Source: FEN-1191 sp036490715
GTDB taxonomy: Bacteria; Pseudomonadota; Gammaproteobacteria; Steroidobacterales; Steroidobacteraceae
Assembly: GCA_036490715.1 (NCBI GenBank)
Contig: DASXDL010000026.1
Span: 144,181-208,180, forward strand
Length of the DNA: 64,000 nt
Direction of reading: 5' to 3'
The position numbers and the translations under genes were made by a program. Below are positions 26,587 to 35,591 of the stretch, piece after piece (position 1 is the first letter of the stretch; every line of letters begins with the position of its first letter). The notes beneath the pieces are model-generated. The model searched no databases, was not told where the DNA came from, and worked only from the letters and a program-made list of their open reading frames with translations.

Positions 26587-29568
26587 TCACGGCGCCGGTA
26601 CAGGTGCCGGTGAGCGTGCCAGTGCCTTGAGTTCGCGCAGCGCGAACTCGAATCGCCCGCCATGATCGACCTTATCCCACTGTTGATCGAGCAGCGTTCG
26701 CGCCCGCTGCGCATCGCCCTGTCGAAGATAGACCGCCGCGGTAACGGTGGTCACATAGGCGCGATCGTCGCCAGATTCGGGCACATCACTGGCGAGCAAA
26801 GCGCTTCCGAGCGTTGCGATCTGCGTCAGATCGCGCCTCGCGACCGCCTGCAGCAGATCGATCCACGCCCGAGTCTCGCCGGTGAGCGTGCCATAACACG
26901 GGCTTGCCGTGATCATGCTCCAGATCCCATCGAGCTCGGCGGCGCTCAGGAATGCGGTGGTCTCGTCGCTGATGCCGCGCACGGCGTTCTGCCAATCGCC
27001 GCCTTCATCGGCGTCGCTGCAGTACTCGCGCGGCATGTTGATGGTGTGCAGATAGGCGGCGGTGTATGGATCCATGCTGTCGCGGCCGGTTCCCGCGACG
27101 CTGGATCGAATATTCAGGGCGCGGCCCACCAGCCGATCGCGGAACAAGGCGCTGTCGAGCGCGGGCTCGCGCGTCGGACCGGCCGGCGCGCTGCCCGTGA
27201 GCAGTTCGAACAGCGGAATCGACAATACCGTTAGGGCCGGCAGGTCGATCGCATTGCGCCGCAGATAGCGCAGCCGCGGACCGTTCAGATCGATATACGG
27301 ATAGAAATCGGAATTCGCCGGATCCGGGAACGACTGCAGCAGAGGGCCGATGGTGCGATTGTCGCCAATCTCGCGACTGTCGAAGTCGGCCACCGACTGG
27401 ATCCCCACGCGATCGAGCTCCGAGCGCATCAGCGGCGCCTGCAGCAGTTGCGCATCCGGTTGCCGCAGCGTCCGGCCGCGAGTGGCGATGATCAGCAGGT
27501 CGACGTCGTCGACGTTATAGAGTGCGTAGGCGCCGAAATGCGGCGCGAGTGCCTTGACCACCGACGCGACAATCCCGGTGTTGGTTTCGTACAGCTGCAT
27601 CCACTGGGCGAAATAGCCATCCGGTGTCAGGTAGTGGGTGATGCGATCGTAGAATTCGTCCGAGAACAGCGTGGCGACGCCGCTGACCCAGGGATTGGAT
27701 GGTTCGGAGACGATCAGATCGTATCGCTGGTGCGAGGTAGCAAAGAAGGTCCTGGCATCCTCGATGACGATGTGGCTGCGCGGATCCTCGAACACGTTGT
27801 GGATGCGAGCCAGATAGCCCTTGCGGGCCGCCTGTATCATGAATGGCTCGATCTCGATCGAATCGAGCCGTTGCACCCGATCGGAGGCCAGCAGCGTATG
27901 GGTGGTAAGCCCGGAGCCGAAGCCGATGTTGGCGACGCGCAGCGGGTGCGGCTGCATGCTCAATGGCAGCGCCGCGGCCATCACCATCGTCACTTCATCG
28001 GGTGAAGGTACGCCCGGCCCCATCTGGATGCCGGCATCGGGCTTGCCGTTGGTCGCAATCGTGACGCGGCCATTCTTCTCCACCAGGCTGATCGTCGCGG
28101 TCTTGCCGTCGCGCAAGTAGTCGACCACGGCGCCTTCCGGCACGGTCGCCGAGCCGGTGCGATAGACCCCCGAGGTCATGCGCAGCGGATCCGGATGCAC
28201 CAGCAGCCAGGTGAGTGCGAAGGCTGCCAGGCAGGCTGCCAGCGCGACGGCGGCTGGCGGCGCCAGGCGGGTGCGACCGAGCACCCTCGACAGGCCGACA
28301 CCGATGTGAATCGCAGCGCCCGTGAGTATCACGCCCTTGACGCCGATGGCCGGCATCAGCAGGTGCGTCGTCACCAGCACGCCGAGGATGGCACCCAGGG
28401 TGTTGGCGGAGTAGATCGTGCCAATGGCGCGCTCGCCGCGGCCGCGGCGCATGAGCTCGCGGGTCAGCAGCGGCAGTGTCATGCCGGCGCAGAAGGTGGC
28501 AGGAATCATGATGATGGCGCAAATGATCTGGCTGACCAGGTTGAATCCAACATAGCCGTCAGGGGTGCGCGCAAAGCTGCGCAGGAACCAGGCCATGGCG
28601 TCGAAACTCAGGTTGTAAGCCGCCATGGTCAGGGCCGCGAGCGTGCCCATAACGATCATGACCCAGGCCACGTACGCCAGCGGATCGCCGATGCGCTCGA
28701 TGCGGCGGCGCACGTACAGACCACCGCAGGCCAGTCCGAAGATGAACGCAGCCAGCATCAGCTCGAACGAGTGCGTGGCGCTACCCAGCACCAAGCTGAG
28801 CATCCGGATCCATCCAAGTTCATAGAGGAACGAGGCCACGCCGGACAGAAAGGCCGCGGTCACAAACCAGCGACCCAGGCCATCGGCGCGAGACTGCCGG
28901 CCGGGTGAACTGGGCGGCTCGGCCGCCGGCTCGCGCTGCGCGCGCACCGCCCAACCCACCGCCAGGGCCAGGGCCAGGTTGAGCCATCCGGCGGTCCGGA
29001 TTGTTCCGGGCAGACCGACCCAGGCGATCAGCACGAAGCCGCTGACCAGCACCCCGACCGCGGCGCCCAGACTATTGGTGAAGTACAACGTCGCCAGCGT
29101 CTCGCCGGGCCGCTGCGGCCAGCGCCGGATCAGACCGCCACTGATCAGAGGGAACGTCATGCCCAGCAGCGTCGACTGCGGAAAGATCAGCAGCGCTCCG
29201 AGGGTCCACTCGTAGAGCTGGATCGATAGCGGCGCGGACAGCCGCGGAATCACGCCGGCAAATGAATACTCCGTGGCGGCCAGATACAACGGATGGAAGA
29301 CCAGACCGAATATCCCGATCAGCGCCTCCACCAGCACGTAGCCCCACAGCAGCCGCCGGATGTGAACCGACCAGTGCGCGATCAGCCAGGAGCCCAAGGC
29401 CATCCCGCCCATGAAAATGGCGAGCACCAGCGTCTGCGCATAGGCGGCGTGGCCCAGAAACAGCTGCAGGTAGTGCGACCAGATGGATTCGTAGATCAGC
29501 CCGGTGAATCCCGAGACTACGAATACGGCAAGCAGGAAACGGCGCCGCCCCGAATCGGACAATGACAT
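26587..29568 (-). CDS. Membrane-fused spermidine synthase-like protein
   Basis: A protein of about 993 residues. The N-terminal 470 residues hold about 12-14 membrane helices in two similar halves (VSGFTGLIYESIWSHYL in the first, SGVASFLYELGWIRMLS in the second). Then comes a class I methyltransferase-fold domain like spermidine synthase: VANIGFGSGLTTHTLL (cofactor loop), IEIEPFMIQAA, and DLIVSEPSNPWVSG. A helical tail follows. Such fused proteins are common in bacteria; aminopropyl transfer is not proven, and the usual polyamine-site acids are not clearly kept. I chose the ATG at 29568 over the TTG-like start at 29610 because it directly precedes the first helix. Confidence 0.8.
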   Translation of the reverse strand: MSLSDSGRRRFLLAVFVVSGFTGLIYESIWSHYLQLFLGHAAYAQTLVLAIFMGGMALGSWLIAHWSVHIRRLLWGYVLVEALIGIFGLVFHPLYLAATEYSFAGVIPRLSAPLSIQLYEWTLGALLIFPQSTLLGMTFPLISGGLIRRWPQRPGETLATLYFTNSLGAAVGVLVSGFVLIAWVGLPGTIRTAGWLNLALALAVGWAVRAQREPAAEPPSSPGRQSRADGLGRWFVTAAFLSGVASFLYELGWIRMLSLVLGSATHSFELMLAAFIFGLACGGLYVRRRIERIGDPLAYVAWVMIVMGTLAALTMAAYNLSFDAMAWFLRSFARTPDGYVGFNLVSQIICAIIMIPATFCAGMTLPLLTRELMRRGRGERAIGTIYSANTLGAILGVLVTTHLLMPAIGVKGVILTGAAIHIGVGLSRVLGRTRLAPPAAVALAACLAAFALTWLLVHPDPLRMTSGVYRTGSATVPEGAVVDYLRDGKTATISLVEKNGRVTIATNGKPDAGIQMGPGVPSPDEVTMVMAAALPLSMQPHPLRVANIGFGSGLTTHTLLASDRVQRLDSIEIEPFMIQAARKGYLARIHNVFEDPRSHIVIEDARTFFATSHQRYDLIVSEPSNPWVSGVATLFSDEFYDRITHYLTPDGYFAQWMQLYETNTGIVASVVKALAPHFGAYALYNVDDVDLLIIATRGRTLRQPDAQLLQAPLMRSELDRVGIQSVADFDSREIGDNRTIGPLLQSFPDPANSDFYPYIDLNGPRLRYLRRNAIDLPALTVLSIPLFELLTGSAPAGPTREPALDSALFRDRLVGRALNIRSSVAGTGRDSMDPYTAAYLHTINMPREYCSDADEGGDWQNAVRGISDETTAFLSAAELDGIWSMITASPCYGTLTGETRAWIDLLQAVARRDLTQIATLGSALLASDVPESGDDRAYVTTVTAAVYLRQGDAQRARTLLDQQWDKVDHGGRFEFALRELKALARSPAPVPAP

Positions 29569-29689
29569 GGTGACGCGCACCTTACAGCAAGCATCGGCCA
29601 ATGTGCACACCGAAGCGTCGGTCCAACACCTAGAGCTCTACAAGGAGCAGACCGGCAGATCGCAGTTCCGGTAGCATCGCCGGGTGGCG

Positions 29690-30688
29690 ATGCAACAGCG
29701 TCAACTGGGAACAAGCGGACCACAAGTCAGCGCGCTCGGCCTGGGCTGCATGTCCATGTCGGGCATGTACGGACCCTCGCAGCGCGACGAGAGCATCGCC
29801 ACCCTGCATGCCGCGCTCGATGCCGGCGTGACGCTGCTTGATACCGGCGACTTCTACGGCATGGGCCACAATGAATTGCTGATCGCCGAGGCCCTGCGGC
29901 GTGACACGCGTTCGCGCCCATTCATCAGCGTGAAGTTCGGTGCGCTGCGTGGCCCTTCCGGCGAATGGGGCGGTTACGACGCGCGGCCGGCGGCCATCAG
30001 GAATTTTGTGGCCTACTCGCTGCAGCGCCTCGGCGTCGATCACATCGACATCTATCGTCCGGCGCGCCTGGATCCCAACGTCCCAATCGAAGACACCATC
30101 GGCGCGATCGCCGAGCTGATCAAGGCCGGCTACGTTCGCTACATCGGATTGTCCGAGGTGGGTACTGCGACCATTCGCCGCGCCGCCGCCGCGCACCCGA
30201 TCTGTGACCTGCAGATCGAATATTCGCTGATCTCGCGCGGCATCGAGGATGGCATACTCGCCACCTGTCGCGAGCTGGGCATTGCCATCACCGCCTACGG
30301 GGTGTTGTCCCGCGGCCTCATCAGCGGCCATTGGCGCAAGGACCAGCCCAGCGGCCAGCGGGATTTTCGGGCGCACAGCCCGCGCTTTCAGGCCGGCAAT
30401 GTCGATCGCAATCTGGCGTTGGTCGAAGCGCTGCGCCGCATCGCAGACTCCCGCGGCATCACGGTGGCGCAGCTCGCGATCGCCTGGGTCATCGCCCAGG
30501 GCGCCGACATCGTGCCGTTGATAGGCGCACGTACGCGCGAGCGGCTGGCCGAGGCGCTGGGCGCCCTCGACGCCAGGCTGAGCAGCGAGGATTTCGCCGC
30601 GATCGAGCGCGCGGTTCCGAAGGGCGCGGCGGCCGGGGATCGTTACCCGGCTGCGCAAATGCGCCAGCTGGACAGCGAGCAGCGATAA
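29690..30688 (+). CDS. Aldo/keto reductase
   Basis: A 332-residue AKR of the AKR13-like group. The catalytic Asp51 and Tyr56 are in LLDTGDFYGMGHNE, Lys82 is in FISVKFG, and the usual His segment reads IDIYRPARLDP, as is normal for that group. NADPH-binding residues appear near the C-terminus (IPL-like VPLIGARTRERLAEALGAL). It reduces an unknown aldehyde or ketone. A GTG at 29684 two codons upstream is also possible. Divergent from the spermidine-synthase-like gene. Confidence 0.9.
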   Translation: MQQRQLGTSGPQVSALGLGCMSMSGMYGPSQRDESIATLHAALDAGVTLLDTGDFYGMGHNELLIAEALRRDTRSRPFISVKFGALRGPSGEWGGYDARPAAIRNFVAYSLQRLGVDHIDIYRPARLDPNVPIEDTIGAIAELIKAGYVRYIGLSEVGTATIRRAAAAHPICDLQIEYSLISRGIEDGILATCRELGIAITAYGVLSRGLISGHWRKDQPSGQRDFRAHSPRFQAGNVDRNLALVEALRRIADSRGITVAQLAIAWVIAQGADIVPLIGARTRERLAEALGALDARLSSEDFAAIERAVPKGAAAGDRYPAAQMRQLDSEQR

Positions 30689-30882
30689 GAGCGCGGTCGC
30701 AAGCGGCCGCGATGGTGCGCGCCGGCCGCAGCGGCTTAGTGACTTGCTTTTTCCGGTTCCGCGGGATTAAACCTGTGGCGTGGCGGCGTAGGATTCATCG
30801 TCCTGTCACCGCCTAGAAGAACAATTAAATCGGGCAGCTGCCCATGTTCTCGGTCTCATAAAAATCGAAGAGGGAAATCATC

Positions 30883-31665
30883 ATGCGTGTCTCAAAGCTC
30901 AATGCGTTCAATACCGCCGTCGCATCGACGGCGTTGCTGTGGATGGGTGCGGTAGCGCCGGCCGGCGCCTGGGACTGCTCGTCAGTGCCCGGTCACGCCG
31001 CGCTGAAACAAGCCCTGAAGATGGCTCAAGCGGTGTCCAACGGCGGCTTCGGTCTGGACATGTGGGGTACGATCGTCGATCGGGACGGAACGGTGTGCGC
31101 GGTCGCATTCACCGGTGCGGACCGGGGTTCACAGTGGCCCGGCAGCCGGGTGATCTCGGCGCAGAAGGCCTACACGGCCAATGCCTTCAGCTTGCCTCAG
31201 CTCGCCTTGTCCACCGCCAATCTTTACACCGCAGTGCAGCCGGGCGGCAGCCTGTACGGCCTGCAGCACAGTAATCCGGTCGATCCGGCCATCGCCTACC
31301 TTGGACCGGCGGCCGATTTCGGTACCCCCTCGGATCCGATGGTCGGTCACCGCGTCGGCGGCGTGAACGTCTTTGGTGGCGGCCTGGCGCTCTATAACCA
31401 CGCCGGCGTGCTGATCGGCGCCATCGGCGTCAGCGGTGACAGTTCCTGCGCCGACCACAATATCGCCTGGCGCACCCGCAATCATCTCGGTCTGGACAAC
31501 GTGCCAGCGGGCGTCAGCGGTGATTCCACGCGTCCCGACAATATTGTCTATGACATCACGCCGGCGTCTGGCCTTCAGATAGGGGTCAGCGCCGGGGGTT
31601 GGGGCCATCCGGTCTGCAGCAGCGCGGCCAAGACGATTGCAGGCTCGCTGCCACCGACCTCCTGA
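30883..31665 (+). CDS. Secreted heme-binding (HbpS/GlcG-family) protein
   Basis: A 260-residue protein with a signal peptide (ending near APAGA-WD, residue 28) and an HbpS/GlcG (PF03928) domain: ALKMAQAVSNGGFGLDMWGTIVDRDGTVCAV, SAQKAYTANAFS, and the Gly-rich VGGVNVFGGGLALYNH then GAIGVSGDSSCADHNIAW. Relatives bind heme or small ligands. Secreted versions often lie near quinoprotein alcohol oxidation genes, and this one is 5.7 kb from xoxF (context only). GAGGGAA precedes the ATG. It ends with an 11-bp hairpin. Confidence 0.85.
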   Translation: MRVSKLNAFNTAVASTALLWMGAVAPAGAWDCSSVPGHAALKQALKMAQAVSNGGFGLDMWGTIVDRDGTVCAVAFTGADRGSQWPGSRVISAQKAYTANAFSLPQLALSTANLYTAVQPGGSLYGLQHSNPVDPAIAYLGPAADFGTPSDPMVGHRVGGVNVFGGGLALYNHAGVLIGAIGVSGDSSCADHNIAWRTRNHLGLDNVPAGVSGDSTRPDNIVYDITPASGLQIGVSAGGWGHPVCSSAAKTIAGSLPPTS

Positions 31666-31676
31666 CGATGGGCACC

Positions 31677-31702
31677 GGAGTCCGCGCGCAGGCGCGGACT
31701 CC
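31677..31702 (+). terminator. Hairpin after HbpS-like gene
   Basis: A perfect 11-bp stem GGAGTCCGCGC / GCGCGGACTCC with loop GCAG lies 12 bases after the stop. It lacks a T-tract. Confidence 0.55.
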
Positions 31703-31759
31703 CCTGCCGGCTGTCGTTGCCCGTAGAATCGAGCCGGGATAACTTCCTGAGCGACTCTG

Positions 31760-32902
31760 ATGGGCGATCACCGCAAATTCCTCACGACCCACGTCGGCAG
31801 CCTGCCGCGGCCGCAGTCGCTGATGCAGCTCATGTTCGCGCGCGAAGACGGCCTCCCGTTTGACGCGTCTGCGCTGGATCAGCAGGTGGAACTGGCGGTC
31901 AACAATGCAGTGAGCCGCCAGCTGCAGGCCGGCCTGGACATCATCAATGATGGTGAGATGCCCAAGCCAAGCTACGCCACCTATGTGAAGGACCGATTCA
32001 ACGGCTTCGGTGGCAGCGGCAACAGCTATGTGTTTCAAGACCTGGAGGACTATCCGGGCACCAAGACCCGGATGTTCGACGATCCGGGCCGCAAGCATCG
32101 GAAGACGCCCGCCTGCAACGCCGCGGTGAGCATTCGCGATGTCGATGCGCCGCGTCAGGATGCGCAGCGACTCAAGGCCTCAGTGGCAGGACATCAACCG
32201 GCCGGACTGTTCCTGAATGCCGCCTCCCCCGGCGTAACCACGCTGTTCTTCCGCAACGATTTCTATCCCAGCCACGAGCAATATCTGTTCGCCTGTGCCG
32301 AGGCGCTGCGGCACGAATACGAAGCGATCGTCGCGGCCGGCATGATGCTGCAGATCGATTGCCCGGATCTGGCGATGGGCCGGCACACGCAGTTTGCCGC
32401 ACTGGACCTGAGCGGCTTTCGCGAGCGCATGGCGCTGCACGTGGAGGCGCTGAATCGAGCCCTGGTCAACATCCCGGCCGAGAAAGTGCGCATGCACGTG
32501 TGCTGGGGCAACTACCCGGGACCGCACCACTGCGATGTGCCGCTGGCCGACATCGTCGATATCGTGTGGAAAGCCAAACCGCACGCCATCTTGTTCGAGG
32601 CGGCCAACCCGCGGCACGCGCATGAATGGGCGCTGTTCGAGACGCTCAAGCTGCCGGAAGGCAAGGTACTGGTCCCGGGAGTGATCGAGTGTCAGTCGAC
32701 CTACATCGAACACCCGGAACTGGTGGCGCAGCGCATTGGCCGCTATGCCAATCTCGTCGGCCGCGACAACGTCATGGCCGCGGTCGATTGCGGGTTCAGC
32801 ATTCACGTGGGCTCCAGCGGCGTTGATCCGGAGGTGGTCTGGGGCAAGCTGGCAGCGCTGGCCCAGGGCGCAGCCATCGCCAGCAAGCAGTTCTGGCGTT
32901 GA
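31760..32902 (+). CDS. MetE C-domain-like zinc methyl/alkyl transferase (methionine synthase II or epoxyalkane:CoM transferase type)
   Basis: A 380-residue single-domain homologue of the catalytic half of cobalamin-independent methionine synthase. Zinc ligands are visible as His-x-Cys in RMHVCWGNYPGPHH (H246, C248) and a distant Cys in AAVDCGFSIH (C344). The opening TTHVGSLPRP is the family signature. Length and the His-x-Cys...Cys spacing fit both stand-alone methionine synthase II proteins and epoxyalkane:coenzyme M transferase, so the thiol acceptor is open. It is first in a tight catabolic operon with two importers and a 3-hydroxyacid dehydrogenase, which favours a role in breaking down an imported compound over methionine synthesis (inference). 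Confidence 0.8.
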   Translation: MGDHRKFLTTHVGSLPRPQSLMQLMFAREDGLPFDASALDQQVELAVNNAVSRQLQAGLDIINDGEMPKPSYATYVKDRFNGFGGSGNSYVFQDLEDYPGTKTRMFDDPGRKHRKTPACNAAVSIRDVDAPRQDAQRLKASVAGHQPAGLFLNAASPGVTTLFFRNDFYPSHEQYLFACAEALRHEYEAIVAAGMMLQIDCPDLAMGRHTQFAALDLSGFRERMALHVEALNRALVNIPAEKVRMHVCWGNYPGPHHCDVPLADIVDIVWKAKPHAILFEAANPRHAHEWALFETLKLPEGKVLVPGVIECQSTYIEHPELVAQRIGRYANLVGRDNVMAAVDCGFSIHVGSSGVDPEVVWGKLAALAQGAAIASKQFWR

Positions 32903-32905
32903 AGG

Positions 32906-34327
32906 ATGCCGATTGAAGTCCGATCGATCGACTATATTCCCGACGCCGAGCGGCACGGCGGACTGATCAGTCAATTCACGCTGTGGCTGGCCGCGAATCT
33001 GCAGATCACGGCGATCGTCACCGGCGCACTGGCGGTGGTGTTCGGTGGCGATGTGTTCTGGTCGCTGATCGCATTGCTGATCGGACAGATCATCGGCGGC
33101 GCCGTCATGGCGCTGCACGCGGCGCAGGGTCCGCAGCTCGGGCTGCCGCAGATGATCTCGAGCCGGGTACAGTTTGGACTCTACGGCGCGATCATTCCGA
33201 TCGTCGCGGTGTGCCTCATGTATGTGGGATTCTCGGCCAGCGGCTGTGTACTGGCCGGACAGGCCGTCGGCCAGCTGCTGGGGATCAACGATGCCTTAGG
33301 GATCGTGCTGTTCGGCGTCCTGATCGTGGCGGTGACGCTGTGCGGTTATCGGGTCATCCATCGGCTCGGGCGCATCGCCAGCGTCGTCGGTGTCGTGGCG
33401 TTCACCTACATGTTCAGTCGGCTGTTGGCCAATCACGATGTGGTAACTCTGCTGGCGCAACGGCGATTCTCACCCAGCATGTTCCTGCTGGCGATGTCGC
33501 TATCGGCATCGTGGCAGATCGCCTATGGCCCCTACATCGCCGACTACTCGCGCTATCTGCCGCGCTCCACCTCGGTGCCGGCGGTATTTGCCGCCGTCGG
33601 CTTAGGGTCGGTACTCGGCTCGCAGGTATCGATGACCTTCGGGGTCCTGGCAGCAGCCCTGGCAGGCAAGTCGTTTGAGCACCATGAGGTCGCCTACATC
33701 GTCGGTCTCGGATCAAGCGGCGTGGCGGCGAGCCTGCTGTACTTCAGCATCGCCTTTGGCAAGGTCACCGTCACTTCGCTCAATGCCTACGGCAGCTTCA
33801 TGTCGGCCGCGACCATGGTCAGCGCCGTGCGACGACGAGCACGCACCTCCGCGCGGCAGCGACTGTGTTACATCGTGGCGATGGTTGGGGTTTCGGTGCT
33901 GCTGGCCCTGATCGGGCGACACTCCTTTCTCAGGGTGTTCGAGTCCTTCATCCTGTGCCTGCTGACGGTGTTCACGCCTTGGAGCGCAATCAACCTGATC
34001 GACTTTTACTGCTTTACCCGCTCGCGCTACGACGTGCCCGCTCTGTCGGATCCCAGCGGCCGCTATGGCCGATGGAATTCGACCGGCATTGCCATTTACC
34101 TGGTCGGCATCCTGGTGCAGATCCCGTTTCTCTCCACTACGCTCTACACCGGTGCCTTGGTCGAACGACTGGGCGGCGTCGACATTTCCTGGATCGTAGG
34201 CCTGCTGGTGCCAGGCGTGCTGTACTACGTCCTGGGTCGCGACTCTGAGCGCCGCGCGCCGCCGCAGCTGATCCTGCCGACCGGCGCTGCGGCAACGGTT
34301 TTCACTGAACCATTGGGGGGTGCATGA
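32906..34327 (+). CDS. NCS1 family cytosine/purine-type permease
   Basis: A 473-residue inner-membrane permease with about 12 helices. NCS1 features are the N-terminal SQFTLWLAANLQITAIVTGAL, GPQLGLPQMISSRVQFG in helix 3, and ADYSRYLP after helix 6. The family imports nucleobases, hydantoins, thiamine precursors or allantoin with Na+ or H+. The substrate here is not evident. It lies 3 bases after the MetE-like gene and overlaps the next gene by four bases. Confidence 0.88.
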   Translation: MPIEVRSIDYIPDAERHGGLISQFTLWLAANLQITAIVTGALAVVFGGDVFWSLIALLIGQIIGGAVMALHAAQGPQLGLPQMISSRVQFGLYGAIIPIVAVCLMYVGFSASGCVLAGQAVGQLLGINDALGIVLFGVLIVAVTLCGYRVIHRLGRIASVVGVVAFTYMFSRLLANHDVVTLLAQRRFSPSMFLLAMSLSASWQIAYGPYIADYSRYLPRSTSVPAVFAAVGLGSVLGSQVSMTFGVLAAALAGKSFEHHEVAYIVGLGSSGVAASLLYFSIAFGKVTVTSLNAYGSFMSAATMVSAVRRRARTSARQRLCYIVAMVGVSVLLALIGRHSFLRVFESFILCLLTVFTPWSAINLIDFYCFTRSRYDVPALSDPSGRYGRWNSTGIAIYLVGILVQIPFLSTTLYTGALVERLGGVDISWIVGLLVPGVLYYVLGRDSERRAPPQLILPTGAAATVFTEPLGGA

Positions 34328-34719
34328 GCGACGAAAATGACGCGGCGTTCGCCGCCGGGATGAAGGTACGGCGGGAGATGTTTGGACCAGGCGGCGCCGA
34401 GGAGCGCTATGCACAGTCCACCGATTTCAACCGTCCGTTTGAAGATCTGGTCACGCGCTACTGCTTCGGCGAGACCTGGACGCGACCGGGGCTGGACCGT
34501 CGCACACGCAGCCTGATCACGCTGGCGGCGCTGACCGCACTGACCAAGCCCAATCAGCTCAAGGCCCATGTGGCTGGCGCGCTCGCCAATGGCTGCACGG
34601 TAGAAGAGATTCGCGAAACCCTCCTGCACACGGCCGCTTACGCCGGGGTGCCGTGTGGTGTCGAGGCATTCACCGCGGCAGCCGAGGTGCTGGCGCGCCG
34701 CGCTGCGCCCAAGCCATGA
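34324..34719 (+). CDS. Carboxymuconolactone decarboxylase family protein
   Basis: A 131-residue CMD-domain protein of the 4-carboxymuconolactone decarboxylase (PcaC) subgroup by length. It shows FEDLVTRYCFGETWTRPGLDRRTRSLITLA and the helix ALANGCTVEEIRETLLHTAAYAGVP. It lacks the Cys-x-x-Cys of AhpD-type peroxidases, so decarboxylation or lactone chemistry is more likely. The ATG overlaps the permease stop. Confidence 0.88.
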   Translation: MSDENDAAFAAGMKVRREMFGPGGAEERYAQSTDFNRPFEDLVTRYCFGETWTRPGLDRRTRSLITLAALTALTKPNQLKAHVAGALANGCTVEEIRETLLHTAAYAGVPCGVEAFTAAAEVLARRAAPKP

Positions 34720-35591
34720 AGATCGGCTTCATCGGTGTCGGCGCCATGGGCGCGCCGATGGCGGCCAGCATTGCGCGCGCCGGTTTGCCGGTCAGCGTGT
34801 ACGACCGTGCGCCTGAGCGCGCGCGGCAGGTGGCGGCAGAGCACGGCTGCCGACTGGCGCCGCGGATTGAGGATCTGCCGCCGGCCGACTTCATCGTCAC
34901 CATGCTGCCGACCGGACAGATGGTGCGCGATCTGTACCTTGCCGAAGGGCTGGCAATGAAGCTGGCGCGCGGCACCATCGCCATCGACATGAGCTCGTCG
35001 GAGCCCATTGGCACGCGCGAGCTGGGAGCGGCGCTGGCCGAACGCGGCATCACCTTGATTGATGCGCCGGTCTCCGGCGGAGTACCGCGGGCGCAAACCG
35101 GCAAGCTGACCATCATGATCGGCGGCGATGATCAGGGCGCGATCGAGCGCGCGCGGCCACTGCTGCGCAGCATGGGTGAGCGGCTGTTCGATACCGGTGG
35201 ACTGGGCAGCGGCCATGCGATGAAGGCACTGAACAATTTCGTCGCCGCGGCCGGCTTTGCCGCCTGCGCGGAGGCGCTCGTGGCCGGCAAGCGCTTCGGG
35301 CTGGATCCGAAGCGCATGGTGGAAATCCTGAACGTGTCCACCGGCCGCAACTTTCACACCGACGCGGTGCTGCTCGAGCACGTGATCGGCGGCCGCTTCG
35401 CCAGCGGCTTCCAGCTCGGGCTGTTGGCCAAGGACGTCAGGATCGCCGCCGAGCTGGCAGCCGGTGTCGGGCTTGAGGCCCCGTTGCTGCGCCTGATCAG
35501 GCAGCGCTTCGACGCCGCGTGCGATGCACTGGGCCCGACGCGCGATCACACTGAAGCGATCAAGGCCTGGGAGCCACGTGGCCTGACATGA
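34716..35591 (+). CDS. NAD(P)-dependent beta-hydroxyacid dehydrogenase (3-hydroxyisobutyrate/tartronate semialdehyde type)
   Basis: A 291-residue two-domain protein. The Rossmann loop is IGFIGVGAMGAPMA (from residue 2). The substrate loop DAPVSGGVPRAQTGKLTIMIGG (from about residue 117) and the catalytic Lys in GHAMKALNNF (about residue 172) are intact. The family oxidises 3-hydroxyisobutyrate, glycerate or 6-phosphogluconate-like acids. The ATG at 34716 overlaps the upstream stop (ATGA). It is part of the 31760-36991 operon and would act on a hydroxyacid made in that pathway. Confidence 0.9.
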   Translation: MKIGFIGVGAMGAPMAASIARAGLPVSVYDRAPERARQVAAEHGCRLAPRIEDLPPADFIVTMLPTGQMVRDLYLAEGLAMKLARGTIAIDMSSSEPIGTRELGAALAERGITLIDAPVSGGVPRAQTGKLTIMIGGDDQGAIERARPLLRSMGERLFDTGGLGSGHAMKALNNFVAAAGFAACAEALVAGKRFGLDPKRMVEILNVSTGRNFHTDAVLLEHVIGGRFASGFQLGLLAKDVRIAAELAAGVGLEAPLLRLIRQRFDAACDALGPTRDHTEAIKAWEPRGLT